NCBI GenBank assembly: GCA_036501025.1 | Contig: DASYBB010000113.1 | Coordinates: 1 to 64,000, forward strand | Direction: 5' to 3' | DNA length: 64,000 bases | From: DASUBV01 sp036501025 | GTDB taxonomy: Bacteria > Actinomycetota > Actinomycetes > Streptosporangiales > Streptosporangiaceae | Part shown: piece by piece, positions 15,303 to 24,372 of the stretch | Layout of the letters: the number at the start of each line of letters is the position of its first letter | Numbering within the stretch: the stretch's first letter is position 1 | Position numbers and translations under genes: made by a program | Notes under the pieces: model-generated | What the model was told of the DNA's origin: nothing | Database searches by the model: none | What the model saw: only the letters and a program-made list of their open reading frames with translations

Positions 15303-16064
15303 ATGCTCAGCCCGGCCGAGATCGACGCGTTCGTCACCGACGGGTTCATCGCCGTCCGCGGCGCGGTGCCGGACGCCGTGCTGGATGCGTGCCGGGCGGA
15401 GATCTCGTCCGCGCTCGCCGCCCGCGGCGTGCGCCCCGATGATCCGCTGACCTGGCGGGAGCCGGTCGTGCGGATTACGTGCCCGGACAGCCCGGCGTTC
15501 GCCGCGGCGGGCACCCAGCCCGTCCTGTGGGAGGCATTCGACCAGCTCATCGGGGCCGGCCGGTGGTGGCGCAGGCCCGGCGTCGGGGGCACGATCCCGG
15601 TACGGTTTCCCAGCCGGGCCGACCCGGGCGACGCCGGCTGGCACATCGAGGGGAGCTTCGACAAAGGCGGGGAGTGGTGGGTCAACTACCGGTCCCGGGG
15701 GCGCGGGCTGCTGGCGCTGTACCTGTTCAGCGACGTGGACGCCGACAGCGCGCCGACGCGGGTCCGGCCCGGCTCGCACCGGGACGCGGCCGGCATCCTG
15801 CAGCCCGCCGGCCAGGCCGGGATGCCGTTCGGGCGGGCGGCCCGGCTGGCCGCGCAGGCCAGCGCGGTCCGGCCGACGGCGCTCGTGACCGGCCGGGCCG
15901 GGGACGTCTTCCTGTGCCACCCGTTCCTCGTCCACGCCGCGTCCTGGCCGCACACGGGCCGGCACCCGAGGATCGTGGCCCAGCCGGGCGTGGCCCTGCA
16001 CGACTGCTTCCCCCTGGTCCCGCCGCTGAGCCCGGTCGAGCGCGGGATCACCGGGGGAAGCTGA
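15303..16064 (+). CDS. Phytanoyl-CoA dioxygenase-like (PhyH) Fe(II)/2-oxoglutarate oxygenase
   Basis: 253 residues. Features of the double-stranded beta-helix: AEIDAFVTDGFIAVRGAVP at the start, GWHIEGSF holding the first iron His, a VRPGSHRD loop, and LCHPFLVHAASWPH with the distal His, followed by HPRIVAQPG with the 2-oxoglutarate Arg. The first iron motif is H-x-E rather than the usual H-x-D, a known but less common variant. It probably hydroxylates a small molecule. Start ATG at 15303. Convergent with the regulator gene at 16077. Confidence 0.82.
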   Translation: MLSPAEIDAFVTDGFIAVRGAVPDAVLDACRAEISSALAARGVRPDDPLTWREPVVRITCPDSPAFAAAGTQPVLWEAFDQLIGAGRWWRRPGVGGTIPVRFPSRADPGDAGWHIEGSFDKGGEWWVNYRSRGRGLLALYLFSDVDADSAPTRVRPGSHRDAAGILQPAGQAGMPFGRAARLAAQASAVRPTALVTGRAGDVFLCHPFLVHAASWPHTGRHPRIVAQPGVALHDCFPLVPPLSPVERGITGGS

Positions 16065-16076
16065 CCGGCGCGGGTG

Positions 16077-16424
16077 CTAGCCCGGCGGCGGGCCGGCGCT
16101 GTCGATGCGGCTGATCAAAAGCTTGAGCTGGGTGATCTCCTCGGTGAGGGCGGCCCGGCCCGCCTTGGTGATGGTGACCCAGGTACGGGGGCGCTTGCCG
16201 GCATAGCCCTTCTCGAGGGTGACGAGCCCGGCGTTCTCCAGCACGCCGAGGTGCTGGGACAGGTTGCCCGCGCTCAGCTCGAGGTTGCTGCGCAGGTAGC
16301 CGAACTCGACCCGCGGGGCCGCGTGGGCGATGGTGAGGATGCCGAGCCGCACCCGCTGGTGCACGACGTCGTTGAGGCCGTTGGCAGGGTGGCCGGTGCC
16401 GTCGGGGGCCGCCGGGCCGGTCAT
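16077..16424 (-). CDS. Winged-helix transcriptional regulator (ArsR/MarR-like)
   Basis: 115 residues. The DNA-binding domain covers about 22-95: VRLGILTIAHAAPRVEFGYL, ELSAGNLSQHLGVLENAGLV (recognition helix) and KRPRTWVTITKAGRAAL (wing). It matches the short winged-helix regulators that often pair with membrane proteins. Its ATG overlaps the TGA of the upstream membrane gene by 4 bases, so the two form an operon. It probably controls that operon; the ligand is unknown. Confidence 0.85.
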   Translation of the reverse strand: MTGPAAPDGTGHPANGLNDVVHQRVRLGILTIAHAAPRVEFGYLRSNLELSAGNLSQHLGVLENAGLVTLEKGYAGKRPRTWVTITKAGRAALTEEITQLKLLISRIDSAGPPPG

Positions 16425-17125
16425 GGCGCGGGTGACCGGAGCGGACGCTGGGCCAGGGCGAAGCCGATGCCGCCGGCCAGCAGCAGGCCGCCGTCGATCA
16501 CCAGCCGCGGCACGAAGTACCAGTGCGACAGCGGGGCCGTGGCCCAGCCGAAGCTGACCCGGGCCAGCACGACCACCAGGTAGGCGGCGGTGAGCACGAG
16601 CAGGGCGCGGTTGCGCTCGGCCCAGGCCAGCACCAGCAGCGCGAGCCCGATGGCGGAGGCCGGGCTGGCCAGCCGCAGGCCCAGGCCGGTCAGCCCGTTC
16701 GCCGGGCCGGCCGCGGGGTTGTGCGCTTCCCACAGCGACGCCCCGGTCAGCGCGATCGCGATGATGACCCCGGCCACGGCGTACGGCCGCACGCGGGTCT
16801 CGATGCCGCGGGCCCGGGACCGGCGGATGTAGAACGCGGCGATGGCCGCGTAGGCCAGCGTCAGGGCGATCGGCCAGTACGCGAACTGCGCGTTGGAGTA
16901 GACGAAGCACGCCTTGACCGGAGCCCCCGCGTCCGGCCCGGTCACGCAGGTCGACTGGTAGTCGCCGTAGCGATACGCGAAGGTGGCGGCGAAGGTCACC
17001 GCCGCGAACGCCAGGAGCGGGAACCACGTCGCCCGCTGGGCCTGGCGGGCCCGCTGCGCGAGCTCGCGCGTGTCCAGCAGCAGGCGGCGCGGGTCATCGC
17101 CGGGATAGGCCGTGTCAGTCGTCAT
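16421..17125 (-). CDS. Multi-spanning membrane protein of unknown function
   Basis: 234 residues with about six hydrophobic segments after a charged N-terminal helix (RLLLDTRELAQRARQAQRAT). Two Cys (STCVTGPDAGAPVKACF) sit in the first outside loop. No catalytic motif seen. It is translated just before a winged-helix regulator with an ATGA overlap, a pairing seen widely in actinobacteria. No Shine-Dalgarno precedes the ATG at 17125; the AT-rich stretch 17126-17150 probably carries the promoter. Confidence 0.75.
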   Translation of the reverse strand: MTTDTAYPGDDPRRLLLDTRELAQRARQAQRATWFPLLAFAAVTFAATFAYRYGDYQSTCVTGPDAGAPVKACFVYSNAQFAYWPIALTLAYAAIAAFYIRRSRARGIETRVRPYAVAGVIIAIALTGASLWEAHNPAAGPANGLTGLGLRLASPASAIGLALLVLAWAERNRALLVLTAAYLVVVLARVSFGWATAPLSHWYFVPRLVIDGGLLLAGGIGFALAQRPLRSPAP

Positions 17126-17277
17126 GGGAAATAGGTTAGCATTACAAACTGATCTGCACTAGGGACTTGATGGAGCGCCGCGACACCGGCCGGCCGCAGC
17201 GGTCATGAGATGTCATCCACAGTTGGCTGGGCCGTCATGACGCGGCGGACTGCCGGGCAGTCGCGTCGCGCAGCGTT

Positions 17278-18429
17278 TTGACCGTGCGAATCGCGTATGT
17301 CACTGAGTCGTTTCCCCCCGATGTGAATGGCGTCGCGCACACGGCCGTGCGCGTCGTCGAGCAGCTGGCCCGCCGGGGCCACCAGGTCATGGTCATCGCG
17401 CCCGAGCCCGCGCGGGGCCGCGCCCGCCCCGACGAGGCCCTTGGCTACCCGGTGGTGCGGGTGCGCTCCCTGGCCGTGCCGTCCTACCCCGAGTTCCGGG
17501 TCGGGCTGCCGGACGCGCGGGTCGGCGCGGCGATCGCCGCCCACGGGGCCGACCTCGTGCACCTGGGCAGCCCGTTCATCCTCGGCGCCACCGCGGCGGC
17601 GGCCGCGCGGCGGCTGGACCGCCGGGTGGTGGCCGTCTACGCGACCGACGTGCCGGGCTACGCCCGCCTCTATCACGCAGGCCGGGCCGGGCAGGCGGCA
17701 TGCTGGCGGCGGCTGCGCCGGATTCACAACGCGGCCGACCGGACGCTCGCCCCGTCCTCGGCCACCGCGGCCGAGCTGCACGCCAACGGCGTGCAGCGGG
17801 TCTGGCTGTGGGGCCGCGGCGTGGACACGGCCCGGTTCGACCCGGCCAGGCGCAGCGCGCGGCTGCGCGCCGAGCTGGCCCCCGGAGGCGAGCTGCTGGT
17901 CGGCTACGTCGGGCGGCTGGCCGTGGAGAAGCGCGTCCCGCTGCTGGCCAGGGTGGCGGCGCTGCCCGGCGTCCGCCTGGTCGTCGTCGGCGCCGGCCCG
18001 GCCGAGGCCGCGGTGCGCCGGGCCCTGCCCGGCGCGGTGTTCCTCGGCCAGCGCGGCGGCGACGAGCTGGCCCGGATCTACGCCAGCCTCGACGTGTTCG
18101 TGCACAGCGGGCCGCACGAGACGTTCGGCCAGACGCTGCAGGAGGCGGCGGCGAGCGCCCTGCCGGTCGTGGCGCCCGCCGCCGGCGGGCCGCTGGATCT
18201 CGTCCAGGACGGCGTCACCGGGTTCCTGGTCACGCCGGGTGATGCCGGCGCGCTGGCGGCCGCCGTCGCCCGGCTGGCCGCGAGCCCGGCCCTGCGCGCC
18301 GCGCAGGGCCGCGCGGGCCGTCAGGTCGTGCTCGGCCGCGGCTGGCCGGCCCTGTGCGGGGAGCTGCTCGGCCACTACCGGGCCGTCCTCGACGCGGCCG
18401 AGGCCGTCCGCGCCGGCGTGCCGGCCTGA
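17278..18429 (+). CDS. mgtA: GDP-mannose-dependent alpha-mannosyltransferase, MgtA-like (GT4)
   Basis: 383 residues, GT-B fold. The N-terminal domain starts RIAYVTESFPPDVNGVAHTA, typical of MgtA/PimB-type enzymes, with VVAVYATDVPGYARLY and DRTLAPSSATAAEL. The C-terminal donor domain has WGRGVDTARFDP, LVGYVGRLAVEKRV and the E-x7-E motif in HSGPHETFGQTLQEAAAS. In mycobacteria MgtA transfers mannose to a glucuronosyl diacylglycerol or lipomannan acceptors at the membrane. TTG at 17278 or GTG at 17284 can start it; neither has a clear Shine-Dalgarno. In Mycobacterium tuberculosis mgtA (Rv0557) also lies near the pitA cluster. Confidence 0.85.
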   Translation: MTVRIAYVTESFPPDVNGVAHTAVRVVEQLARRGHQVMVIAPEPARGRARPDEALGYPVVRVRSLAVPSYPEFRVGLPDARVGAAIAAHGADLVHLGSPFILGATAAAAARRLDRRVVAVYATDVPGYARLYHAGRAGQAACWRRLRRIHNAADRTLAPSSATAAELHANGVQRVWLWGRGVDTARFDPARRSARLRAELAPGGELLVGYVGRLAVEKRVPLLARVAALPGVRLVVVGAGPAEAAVRRALPGAVFLGQRGGDELARIYASLDVFVHSGPHETFGQTLQEAAASALPVVAPAAGGPLDLVQDGVTGFLVTPGDAGALAAAVARLAASPALRAAQGRAGRQVVLGRGWPALCGELLGHYRAVLDAAEAVRAGVPA

Positions 18430-18546
18430 CCAGGCGCAAAGCCCGGCCCGCGCGGGCCTGACCGCCCTGACCCGGGCGGCAGCCTGCCCTCCGCGCGGCC
18501 CGCCGGCGGCCCCGCACGATTCGTTCCGGTTCGCCCGTTAGCATCC

Positions 18547-18598
18547 GCAACCTCCAGGTTGCATATCAACGGGAAAGTGAACGAGGGATGTCCCGTTG
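18547..18598 (+). promoter_or_regulatory. Two inverted repeats in the pitA leader
   Basis: GCAACCT-cc-AGGTTGC (18547-18562) is a perfect 7-bp palindrome. CAACGGGA (18567-18574) and TCCCGTTG (18591-18598) are perfect 8-base arms 16 bases apart. Both lie within 70 bases of the pitA start and may be operator or leader hairpins. Confidence 0.4.
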
Positions 18599-18614
18599 CT
18601 GACATGTCACGGCA

Positions 18615-19814
18615 TTGTTGGCTCTGCCACTCGACACCGCTTATCTGCTTCAACACGCTGGTCGCGTGGGTAAAGACCTAGTTCTCGTGCTGGTAGTCGT
18701 GACCGCTCTCGGGTTCGACTTCACCAACGGATTCCATGACACCGGTAACGCCATGGCAACCTCAATCGCCACGAAGGCCCTCAGCCCGCGCGTCGCGGTC
18801 GGCCTGTCGGGCATCCTCAACCTGGTCGGCGCTTTCCTGTCACTCAGCGTGGCAGCGACGATCGCCAGCGGCCTGGTGGACACCGGCCTCGTGACCATGA
18901 CCGTGGTCTTCGCGGGCCTGGCCGGCGGCATCATCTGGAACCTGCTGACCTGGCTGCTCGGGATCCCGTCGAGCTCGTCGCACGCCCTCATCGGCGGCGT
19001 GATCGGCTCGACGATCGCGGCCGCGGGCGGGCACGCGGTCCAGTGGCACAACCTCGTGGCCAAGGTCGTCATCCCGGCCGGGCTGTCGCCGATCATCGCC
19101 GCGCTGGTCGCGGCGAGCGGCACGTGGCTGCTGTACCGGATCAGCCGCAGCATGACCGCGGGCGCCCGGGGGCACGGCTTCCGGATCGGGCAGATCGGGT
19201 CGGCCTCGATGGTGTCGCTGGCCCACGGCACGAACGACGCCCAGAAGACGATGGGCGTCATCACCCTGGCCCTGATCGTCAACGGCACGGTCCCGTCGGA
19301 CGCCACCGCCCCGTTCTGGGTCGTGCTGTCCTGCGCCCTGGCCATCAGCCTCGGCACCTACCTGGGCGGCTGGCGGGTCATCCGCACGCTGGGCAAGGGC
19401 CTGGTCGAGATCGAGTCGCCGCAGGGCATGGCGGCCGAGTCGGCGTCGGCCGCGGTCATCCTGCTGTCCAGCAGCTTCGGCTACTCCCTGTCCACCACGC
19501 ACGTGGCCACCGGGTCGATCATCGGCACCGGCCTGGGCAAGAAGGGCGCCGAGGTCCGCTGGAACGTGGCCGGCCGGATGGCCACCGCCTGGCTGTTCAC
19601 GCTCCCGGCGGCGGGCATCGTCGGCGCGGGCGCCGAGTTCCTGGCCCACGCCATCGGCCCCACGGCCGGGGTGATCGTCGACCTGGTCATCCTGGTCGCC
19701 GTCGCGGGGTTCATCTACTGGCGGTCCCGGGCGACCAAGGTCGACCACAACAACGTCAACGACGAGTGGACCGGGTCGGTCGCGCCGGCCGAGCCCGTGT
19801 CCGCGGCAGCCTGA
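18615..19814 (+). CDS. pitA: Low-affinity inorganic phosphate transporter PitA
   Basis: 399 residues with about 10 membrane helices. Both PiT signature repeats are present: ALGFDFTNGFHDTGNAMATS near residue 31 and MVSLAHGTNDAQKTMGVITL near 200. The SSSSHALIGG and LSTTHVATGS motifs are also typical. It symports metal phosphate with protons. TTG at 18615 is used; GTG at 18666 (VGKDLVLVL) fits the length of the mycobacterial protein and cannot be excluded. It heads a three-gene operon with a small membrane protein and a DUF3349 protein. Confidence 0.93.
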   Translation: MLALPLDTAYLLQHAGRVGKDLVLVLVVVTALGFDFTNGFHDTGNAMATSIATKALSPRVAVGLSGILNLVGAFLSLSVAATIASGLVDTGLVTMTVVFAGLAGGIIWNLLTWLLGIPSSSSHALIGGVIGSTIAAAGGHAVQWHNLVAKVVIPAGLSPIIAALVAASGTWLLYRISRSMTAGARGHGFRIGQIGSASMVSLAHGTNDAQKTMGVITLALIVNGTVPSDATAPFWVVLSCALAISLGTYLGGWRVIRTLGKGLVEIESPQGMAAESASAAVILLSSSFGYSLSTTHVATGSIIGTGLGKKGAEVRWNVAGRMATAWLFTLPAAGIVGAGAEFLAHAIGPTAGVIVDLVILVAVAGFIYWRSRATKVDHNNVNDEWTGSVAPAEPVSAAA

Positions 19815-19833
19815 GCGGCAGGGGAGCGAGCAC

Positions 19834-20100
19834 ATGTCCTGGATCAACCTGGACGCGCTGTGGAAGATCCTGGTCTTCGGCCTGGTGGCCGGCGCGGGAC
19901 TCCCGGCGCTGTTCTCCATCGGCCTGCTGGCCCTGTCGAAGGGCCAGAAGACCGCGACCGCCGGCGCTGACTCCGACGTCGTGGTCGGCGGCAACCCGGC
20001 GGGCATGGTCGCGGCCGCGTTCTGTTTCCTGGTCGTGCTGGCCGCCGTCGGCTGGGCGGTTTACGAGGTCTATACCATCGGTCACCCGGCACCCAAGTAA
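19834..20100 (+). CDS. Small two-helix membrane protein of the pitA operon (Rv0544c-like)
   Basis: 88 residues with two membrane segments (about 11-34 and 56-78) joined by a polar loop. ATG at 19834 has a GGGAGCGAGC Shine-Dalgarno. It follows pitA by 19 bases. The same order (PitA, small membrane protein, DUF3349) occurs in mycobacteria. Function unknown; a partner of the transporter is inferred from the synteny. Confidence 0.8.
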   Translation: MSWINLDALWKILVFGLVAGAGLPALFSIGLLALSKGQKTATAGADSDVVVGGNPAGMVAAAFCFLVVLAAVGWAVYEVYTIGHPAPK

Positions 20101-20146
20101 GCCCCGGCCCGACAACCGGCTCACCCATCGAGAGGGCCTGAGAACC

Positions 20147-20446
20147 ATGCCGTTGCCCCCAGTACTGAGCTCCATCGTGGCCTGGCTGCGCGCCGGCTAC
20201 CCCGAAGGTGTCCCTGACGTCGACTACATCCCCCTGTTCGCCCTGCTGGGCAGCCAGCTGTCGGACGAGGAGGTACGGGAGATCGCCAAGGAACTGGAAG
20301 TCGCCAGCGACCCGCACTCGGCCCAGGCCATCCGGGACGCGATCAAGAGCGTGACGGACGGCGCCGCGTCCGACGCCGACGTGGCCCGGGTCCGGGCCCG
20401 GCTGGCCGGCGGCGGCTGGCCGCTGGCCAAGCCCCATCACATCTGA
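20147..20446 (+). CDS. DUF3349-family small protein (Rv0543c-like)
   Basis: 99 residues. The pattern VAWLRAGYPEGVPDVDYIPL, FALLGSQLSDEEVREIAKEL and SDADVARVRARLAGGGWPL matches DUF3349, a compact helical domain (known structure in mycobacteria, no known activity). Third gene of the pitA operon, 46 bases after the small membrane protein. A strong terminator follows. Confidence 0.88.
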   Translation: MPLPPVLSSIVAWLRAGYPEGVPDVDYIPLFALLGSQLSDEEVREIAKELEVASDPHSAQAIRDAIKSVTDGAASDADVARVRARLAGGGWPLAKPHHI

Positions 20447-20468
20447 TCCGGCTCGACGCCGGATATCC

Positions 20469-20504
20469 GCGACCGCGCCGGGCCTGCTGGCCCGGCGCGG
20501 TCGC
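20469..20504 (+). terminator. 16-bp perfect stem-loop closing the pitA operon
   Basis: GCGACCGCGCCGGGCC (20469-20484) and GGCCCGGCGCGGTCGC (20489-20504) pair perfectly around TGCT. No T run. Confidence 0.75.
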
Positions 20505-20557
20505 CGTCCGTCCGGGTGGGACCGGATTCCGCGAGCTGAATGGGTCATGATGGGGAT

Positions 20558-21427
20558 ATGACGAGCGCCCGTGCTGACGGCCGTGAGCCCGTGCTGAAGG
20601 TTGACCCGCATGCGCAGACCTGGCGCGAGGGCTACCCGTACGACAAGAAGATGACCCGGCACGAGTACGAGCAGATCAAGCGGGACCTGCAGATCGAGCT
20701 GCTCAAGCTGCAGAGCTGGGTCAAGGAGACCGGGCAGAAGGTCGTGCTGATCTTCGAGGGCCGGGACGCGGCGGGCAAGGGCGGCACGATCAAGCGGTTC
20801 ACCGAGCACCTCAACCCGCGCGGCGCGCGGGTCGTGGCGCTCGAGAAGCCGACCGAGCGCGAGCGGACCCAGTGGTACTTCCAGCGCTACATCGACCACC
20901 TGCCCGCGGCGGGCGAGATCGTGATGTTCGACCGGTCCTGGTACAACCGCGCGGGCGTGGAGCGGGTCATGGGCTTCTGCACCCCGGAGGAGTACCTGGA
21001 GTTCATGCGGCAGGCGCCCGAGTTCGAGCGGATGCTGGTCCGCAGCGACATCCACCTGATCAAGTTCTGGTTCTCGGTGTCCCGCAGCGAGCAGCGCACC
21101 CGGTTCGCCGCCCGGCAGACCGACCCGGTGCGGCAGTGGAAGCTCAGCCCGATGGACCTGCTCTCACTGGACAAGTGGGACGCCTACACCGACGCCAAGG
21201 AGTCGATGTTCTTCTACACCGACACGGCCGACGCGCCGTGGACGGTGATCAAGAGCAACGACAAGAAGCGCGCCCGGGTCAACGCCCTGCGGCACGTCCT
21301 GCACCTCCTGGACTACACCGAGAAGGACCCCGCCGTCGCCCAGGCGCCGGACCCGCTCATCGTCGGTCCGGCGTCCCAGGTCTTCGAGCACGGCGAGAAG
21401 CCCGACCGCCTCTTCCCGCACCTGTAG
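20558..21427 (+). CDS. ppk2: Polyphosphate kinase 2 (PPK2 family)
   Basis: 289 residues. It has the PPK2 Walker A EGRDAAGKGGTIKRF (about 65-80), Walker B MFDRSWYNRAG (about 123) and the lid region ARQTDPVRQWKLSPMD with the conserved Arg residues. It transfers phosphate between polyphosphate and nucleotides (class I enzymes favour NDP to NTP). ATG at 20558 is chosen because CATGAT (20546-20551) could be its -10 in a leaderless mRNA; ATG at 20540 would add six residues. It lies next to the phosphate transporter operon, which fits a shared role in phosphate economy. Confidence 0.92.
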   Translation: MTSARADGREPVLKVDPHAQTWREGYPYDKKMTRHEYEQIKRDLQIELLKLQSWVKETGQKVVLIFEGRDAAGKGGTIKRFTEHLNPRGARVVALEKPTERERTQWYFQRYIDHLPAAGEIVMFDRSWYNRAGVERVMGFCTPEEYLEFMRQAPEFERMLVRSDIHLIKFWFSVSRSEQRTRFAARQTDPVRQWKLSPMDLLSLDKWDAYTDAKESMFFYTDTADAPWTVIKSNDKKRARVNALRHVLHLLDYTEKDPAVAQAPDPLIVGPASQVFEHGEKPDRLFPHL

Positions 21428-21439
21428 AGCTGAGAGCCG

Positions 21440-22627
21440 CTAGGCGGTTACCGGGGCATCGGCGGCCAGGCGGCCTGCGGGCGCCCCGGCCGGCTCCTCC
21501 CGGCGCGCCGCGATCATGGCCAGGTCATCCGCCGGCCAGCCGGGCACGAACGCCCGCACGTCCGCGCTGATGTCGGCGACCAGCTGGGCCGGCGCGTGCC
21601 CGGTCCACGCCGCGGCCCGGCTGGCCAGCGGGTAGAACTGGCCCGCCGGGTCCCGGGCCTCGATCACGCCGTCGGTGTACATCAGCAGCGTGTCCAGGTA
21701 CCCGAACGGGAAGGTCTGCGGCCGGTAGGCGGTCTCGGCCAGGCTGCCCAGGCCGAGCGGGGGGGCCGGCTCGGCCACGTCCAGCACCGTCACGCTGCCA
21801 TCCGACAGCAGCAGCGGCGAGGGGTGGCCGCACACGATGAGCCGGACCACGGGCTCATCGTCCGGGATCTCGGCGATCGCGGCGGTGACGAACCGCTCCC
21901 CGACGTCGGCCTCGGCCGCCGAGAACTCCGCCAGCCCCCACTGAACGCTTGCCTCCAGGTAGGACACGATCTCCGGGAGGGACAGCTGGCGCCGGGCCGC
22001 GGCCCGGAACGCCTCCAGCATCGTGGCCGCCTCGCTCAGCGAGCCCAGCCCCTTGCCGCGGACGTCCCCGATGACCAGCCGGGTGCCGCCCGGTATCCGG
22101 GCCAGCGCGTACAGGTCGCCGCCGAACTGGACGTCGTCCTCGGCCGCGTGGTACTGCGAGGCGATGGACACCGGGCCGGCCCGGTCCGGCAGCGGGCGCA
22201 GGATGACCCGGCGGGCGGCCCGGGACGCGGTACGGGCGCGCTCGAGCTGCCGCTCGCGCCGGTCCCAGAGATAACTGAACGTGGTCAGCAGCGAGCACAG
22301 CGCGACCAGTGACACGAGCTGGATGATGACGCTCTCGGTGGTCAGCTCGGACCGCTCCGCGGCGGCGATGAGCAGCGCCGACACCGCCAGCGCGCCGATC
22401 AGCCCGGTCACCCGCGGCCCGGCGATGACCGCGGCCACGGCCGGGGCCACGCTCAGCGCGGGCGCCGTGTGGATGTCCAGCGGCAGCAGCGGGTCGATCA
22501 CCGGGACCACCGCGACCAGCAGCAGCGCGACCAGGATGACGAGTTTCCGGCTGGTCAGGACCCGGCGCAGCGGCTCCGGCGGCTGCTCGCCGGGCGGCCC
22601 GGCGGCGTCCGGCTCATCTCGTGTCAT
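21440..22627 (-). CDS. Membrane-bound PP2C/SpoIIE-type serine phosphatase
   Basis: 395 residues. Four to five membrane helices occupy about 28-125, followed by a short coiled coil (YLWDRRERQLERARTASRAA). The SpoIIE phosphatase domain (about 150-375) has the metal-binding Asp positions: GGDLYAL, IGDVRGKG, YTDGVIEARD and ADDLAMIAA. Such proteins dephosphorylate anti-anti-sigma factors or related regulators in response to a membrane signal. The partner is not in the window. Convergent with ppk2, 12 bases apart. Confidence 0.88.
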   Translation of the reverse strand: MTRDEPDAAGPPGEQPPEPLRRVLTSRKLVILVALLLVAVVPVIDPLLPLDIHTAPALSVAPAVAAVIAGPRVTGLIGALAVSALLIAAAERSELTTESVIIQLVSLVALCSLLTTFSYLWDRRERQLERARTASRAARRVILRPLPDRAGPVSIASQYHAAEDDVQFGGDLYALARIPGGTRLVIGDVRGKGLGSLSEAATMLEAFRAAARRQLSLPEIVSYLEASVQWGLAEFSAAEADVGERFVTAAIAEIPDDEPVVRLIVCGHPSPLLLSDGSVTVLDVAEPAPPLGLGSLAETAYRPQTFPFGYLDTLLMYTDGVIEARDPAGQFYPLASRAAAWTGHAPAQLVADISADVRAFVPGWPADDLAMIAARREEPAGAPAGRLAADAPVTA

Positions 22628-22677
22628 GTCTCTAGGTTACGGAACGTCACGACCTGCGCGCAGAACGGCCGGGCGGG

Positions 22678-23442
22678 CTAGGGCCGGGCTGTGATCAGGC
22701 GCAGCGAGCTGGAGAACTCCGGCGCGGAGCGCAGCGGCCCGTACTGCAGGTCCCACGCCCCGGACTCCAGGTCACGGCGGAGGGCCGCCACCGCGCGCTC
22801 CTCGACGGCCGGCTCGACGAAGCCCCAGGCCGACTGCGACCGGCGCACCGCGGGGTCGAGGAACTGCTCCGGGCGGGCGTAGAACGCCTCGGTGAACCCG
22901 TCCACGCAGTCGATCGGCACCGGCAGCGGCGTCACGTCGCTGGTCCCGCCCAGGGCGGCCCGGATCGCGCTGATGGCCGGGTAGCGGCGCCGCTCGGCGG
23001 CGATCAGCTCGGGCACGTACCGGGCCAGCCAGAACCGGTCCAGCGCGTCGCCGTCGAAGGTCAGCACCACGACCGGCCCGCGGCTCACCCGCCGCAGCTC
23101 GCGCAGGCCGCGGCCGGCGTCGGGCCACTGGTGGACGGTGATCATGGCCATGGCCGCGTCGAAGCTGCCGTCGGCGAAGGGCAGGTCCTCCGCCACCGCG
23201 TCCACGGCGGGGGGCAGGCGGGCGGGCCGCTGGGCACGCATCGCGGCCGACGGCTCGACCGCGGTGACCTCCCGGCCGCCCGGCTCGTAGGAGCCGGCGC
23301 CCGCGCCGACGTTCACGACCGTGCGGGCGTCGCCCAGCGCCGCGTGCACGTAGGCGGCGAGCCGGGGGTCGGTCCGGCGGTGCACGGCGTAGGAGCTGCC
23401 CCCGGTCTCGTAGTCGAAGTCACCGGCCAGCCTGGGCGTCAT
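22678..23442 (-). CDS. Class I SAM-dependent methyltransferase
   Basis: 254 residues from ATG at 23442. Motif I is VVNVGAGAGSYEP (about 43-56), the acidic residue follows in VTAVEPSAAM, and the post-I block is EDLPFADGSFDAAMAMITVHQW. This matches the Methyltransf_11 group. Substrate unknown. The gene begins 10 bases after the TetR gene upstream, so the two are probably one operon, with the regulator first. Confidence 0.87.
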   Translation of the reverse strand: MTPRLAGDFDYETGGSSYAVHRRTDPRLAAYVHAALGDARTVVNVGAGAGSYEPGGREVTAVEPSAAMRAQRPARLPPAVDAVAEDLPFADGSFDAAMAMITVHQWPDAGRGLRELRRVSRGPVVVLTFDGDALDRFWLARYVPELIAAERRRYPAISAIRAALGGTSDVTPLPVPIDCVDGFTEAFYARPEQFLDPAVRRSQSAWGFVEPAVEERAVAALRRDLESGAWDLQYGPLRSAPEFSSSLRLITARP

Positions 23443-23452
23443 GACCGGAAGC

Positions 23453-24145
23453 CTAGCCGGGCGCCCCCGACGCCAGCCATGGGGCAAGCGCCAGGCGGGT
23501 GACCCGGCTCAGCTCGGCCTCCAGCCGCTCGGGCGGGCCGTCGATAAGCTGCCGCGCCCGGGCCGGGCTGGAGAACACCTCGACCAGCGCGACCGTCACC
23601 GCGCCGGTCAGCGCGCCGACCAGCGACGCGGCCGTGACCTCGTCCAGCTCGGCGGGGAAGGCGGCGTGCAGCAGCCGGGCGACCTCGCGCTGGGCGCTGA
23701 AGCTGACCTGCAGGCACCGCCCGCGGACGGCGGGCGCCTCGATGACCAGCCGCATCCGGACCCGGGCCATCCGGCTGGCCGGGGCGGTGTCGGCGGCCAG
23801 GATCTGCTGCAGGACGGCGGCCAGCACCTGGGCCGGCCGCTGCGCCGGCGCCCGGCCCGCGATGGCGTGCGCGGCGACCTGTAAGCGGCGGTCGCAGTCG
23901 GGGAAGAGGATCTCTTCCTTGCTGCCGAAGTAGGCGAAGAAGGACCGCGGCGACACCTGCGCGCCCGCCGCGATCTCGGCGACCGTCGTCTGGTCGTAGC
24001 CCTGCCGGTCGAACAGGTCGACGGCCGCGTCGACCAGCGCCCGCCGGGTCCGCCGCCGCTTGCGCTCCCGCAGCGTGGCGGTGGTCCGATCGCGCAGCGG
24101 CCAGTAGTCCGGACGGGCTGGCCAGGTCTCCGGCGCCATCTCCAT
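23453..24145 (-). CDS. TetR-family transcriptional regulator
   Basis: 230 residues from ATG at 24145. The N-terminal helix-turn-helix is clear: RALVDAAVDLFDRQGYDQTT, VAEIAAGAQVSPRSFFAYFGSKEEIL (about 33-80). The C-terminal ligand domain is helical. Upstream, TTGTCA and a TATGCT-like hexamer at about 24147-24180 (minus strand) lie in AT-rich DNA, a likely autoregulated promoter. It leads an operon with the methyltransferase and probably controls it. Confidence 0.9.
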   Translation of the reverse strand: MEMAPETWPARPDYWPLRDRTTATLRERKRRRTRRALVDAAVDLFDRQGYDQTTVAEIAAGAQVSPRSFFAYFGSKEEILFPDCDRRLQVAAHAIAGRAPAQRPAQVLAAVLQQILAADTAPASRMARVRMRLVIEAPAVRGRCLQVSFSAQREVARLLHAAFPAELDEVTAASLVGALTGAVTVALVEVFSSPARARQLIDGPPERLEAELSRVTRLALAPWLASGAPG

Positions 24146-24372
24146 GCACGGAGCATACTGCAAGATGCACGCCGCGAAATGACAAATACTACATGGAACG
24201 CATTGTTCCCGGCGCGGCCCGTCGCGCGGGCCGGTCAGCCGCGGCGCGGCGGCCCTGGCGGCCACCCCGGCCGGCCGCCGGTGACGGCGTGGCGGGTGCG
24301 CCGGGCGGCCCCGTTACATCGCCGGGGCGTGCCCTGGCCGGGGACGGCGGATCGCCGTGGCCGGGACCGGGA

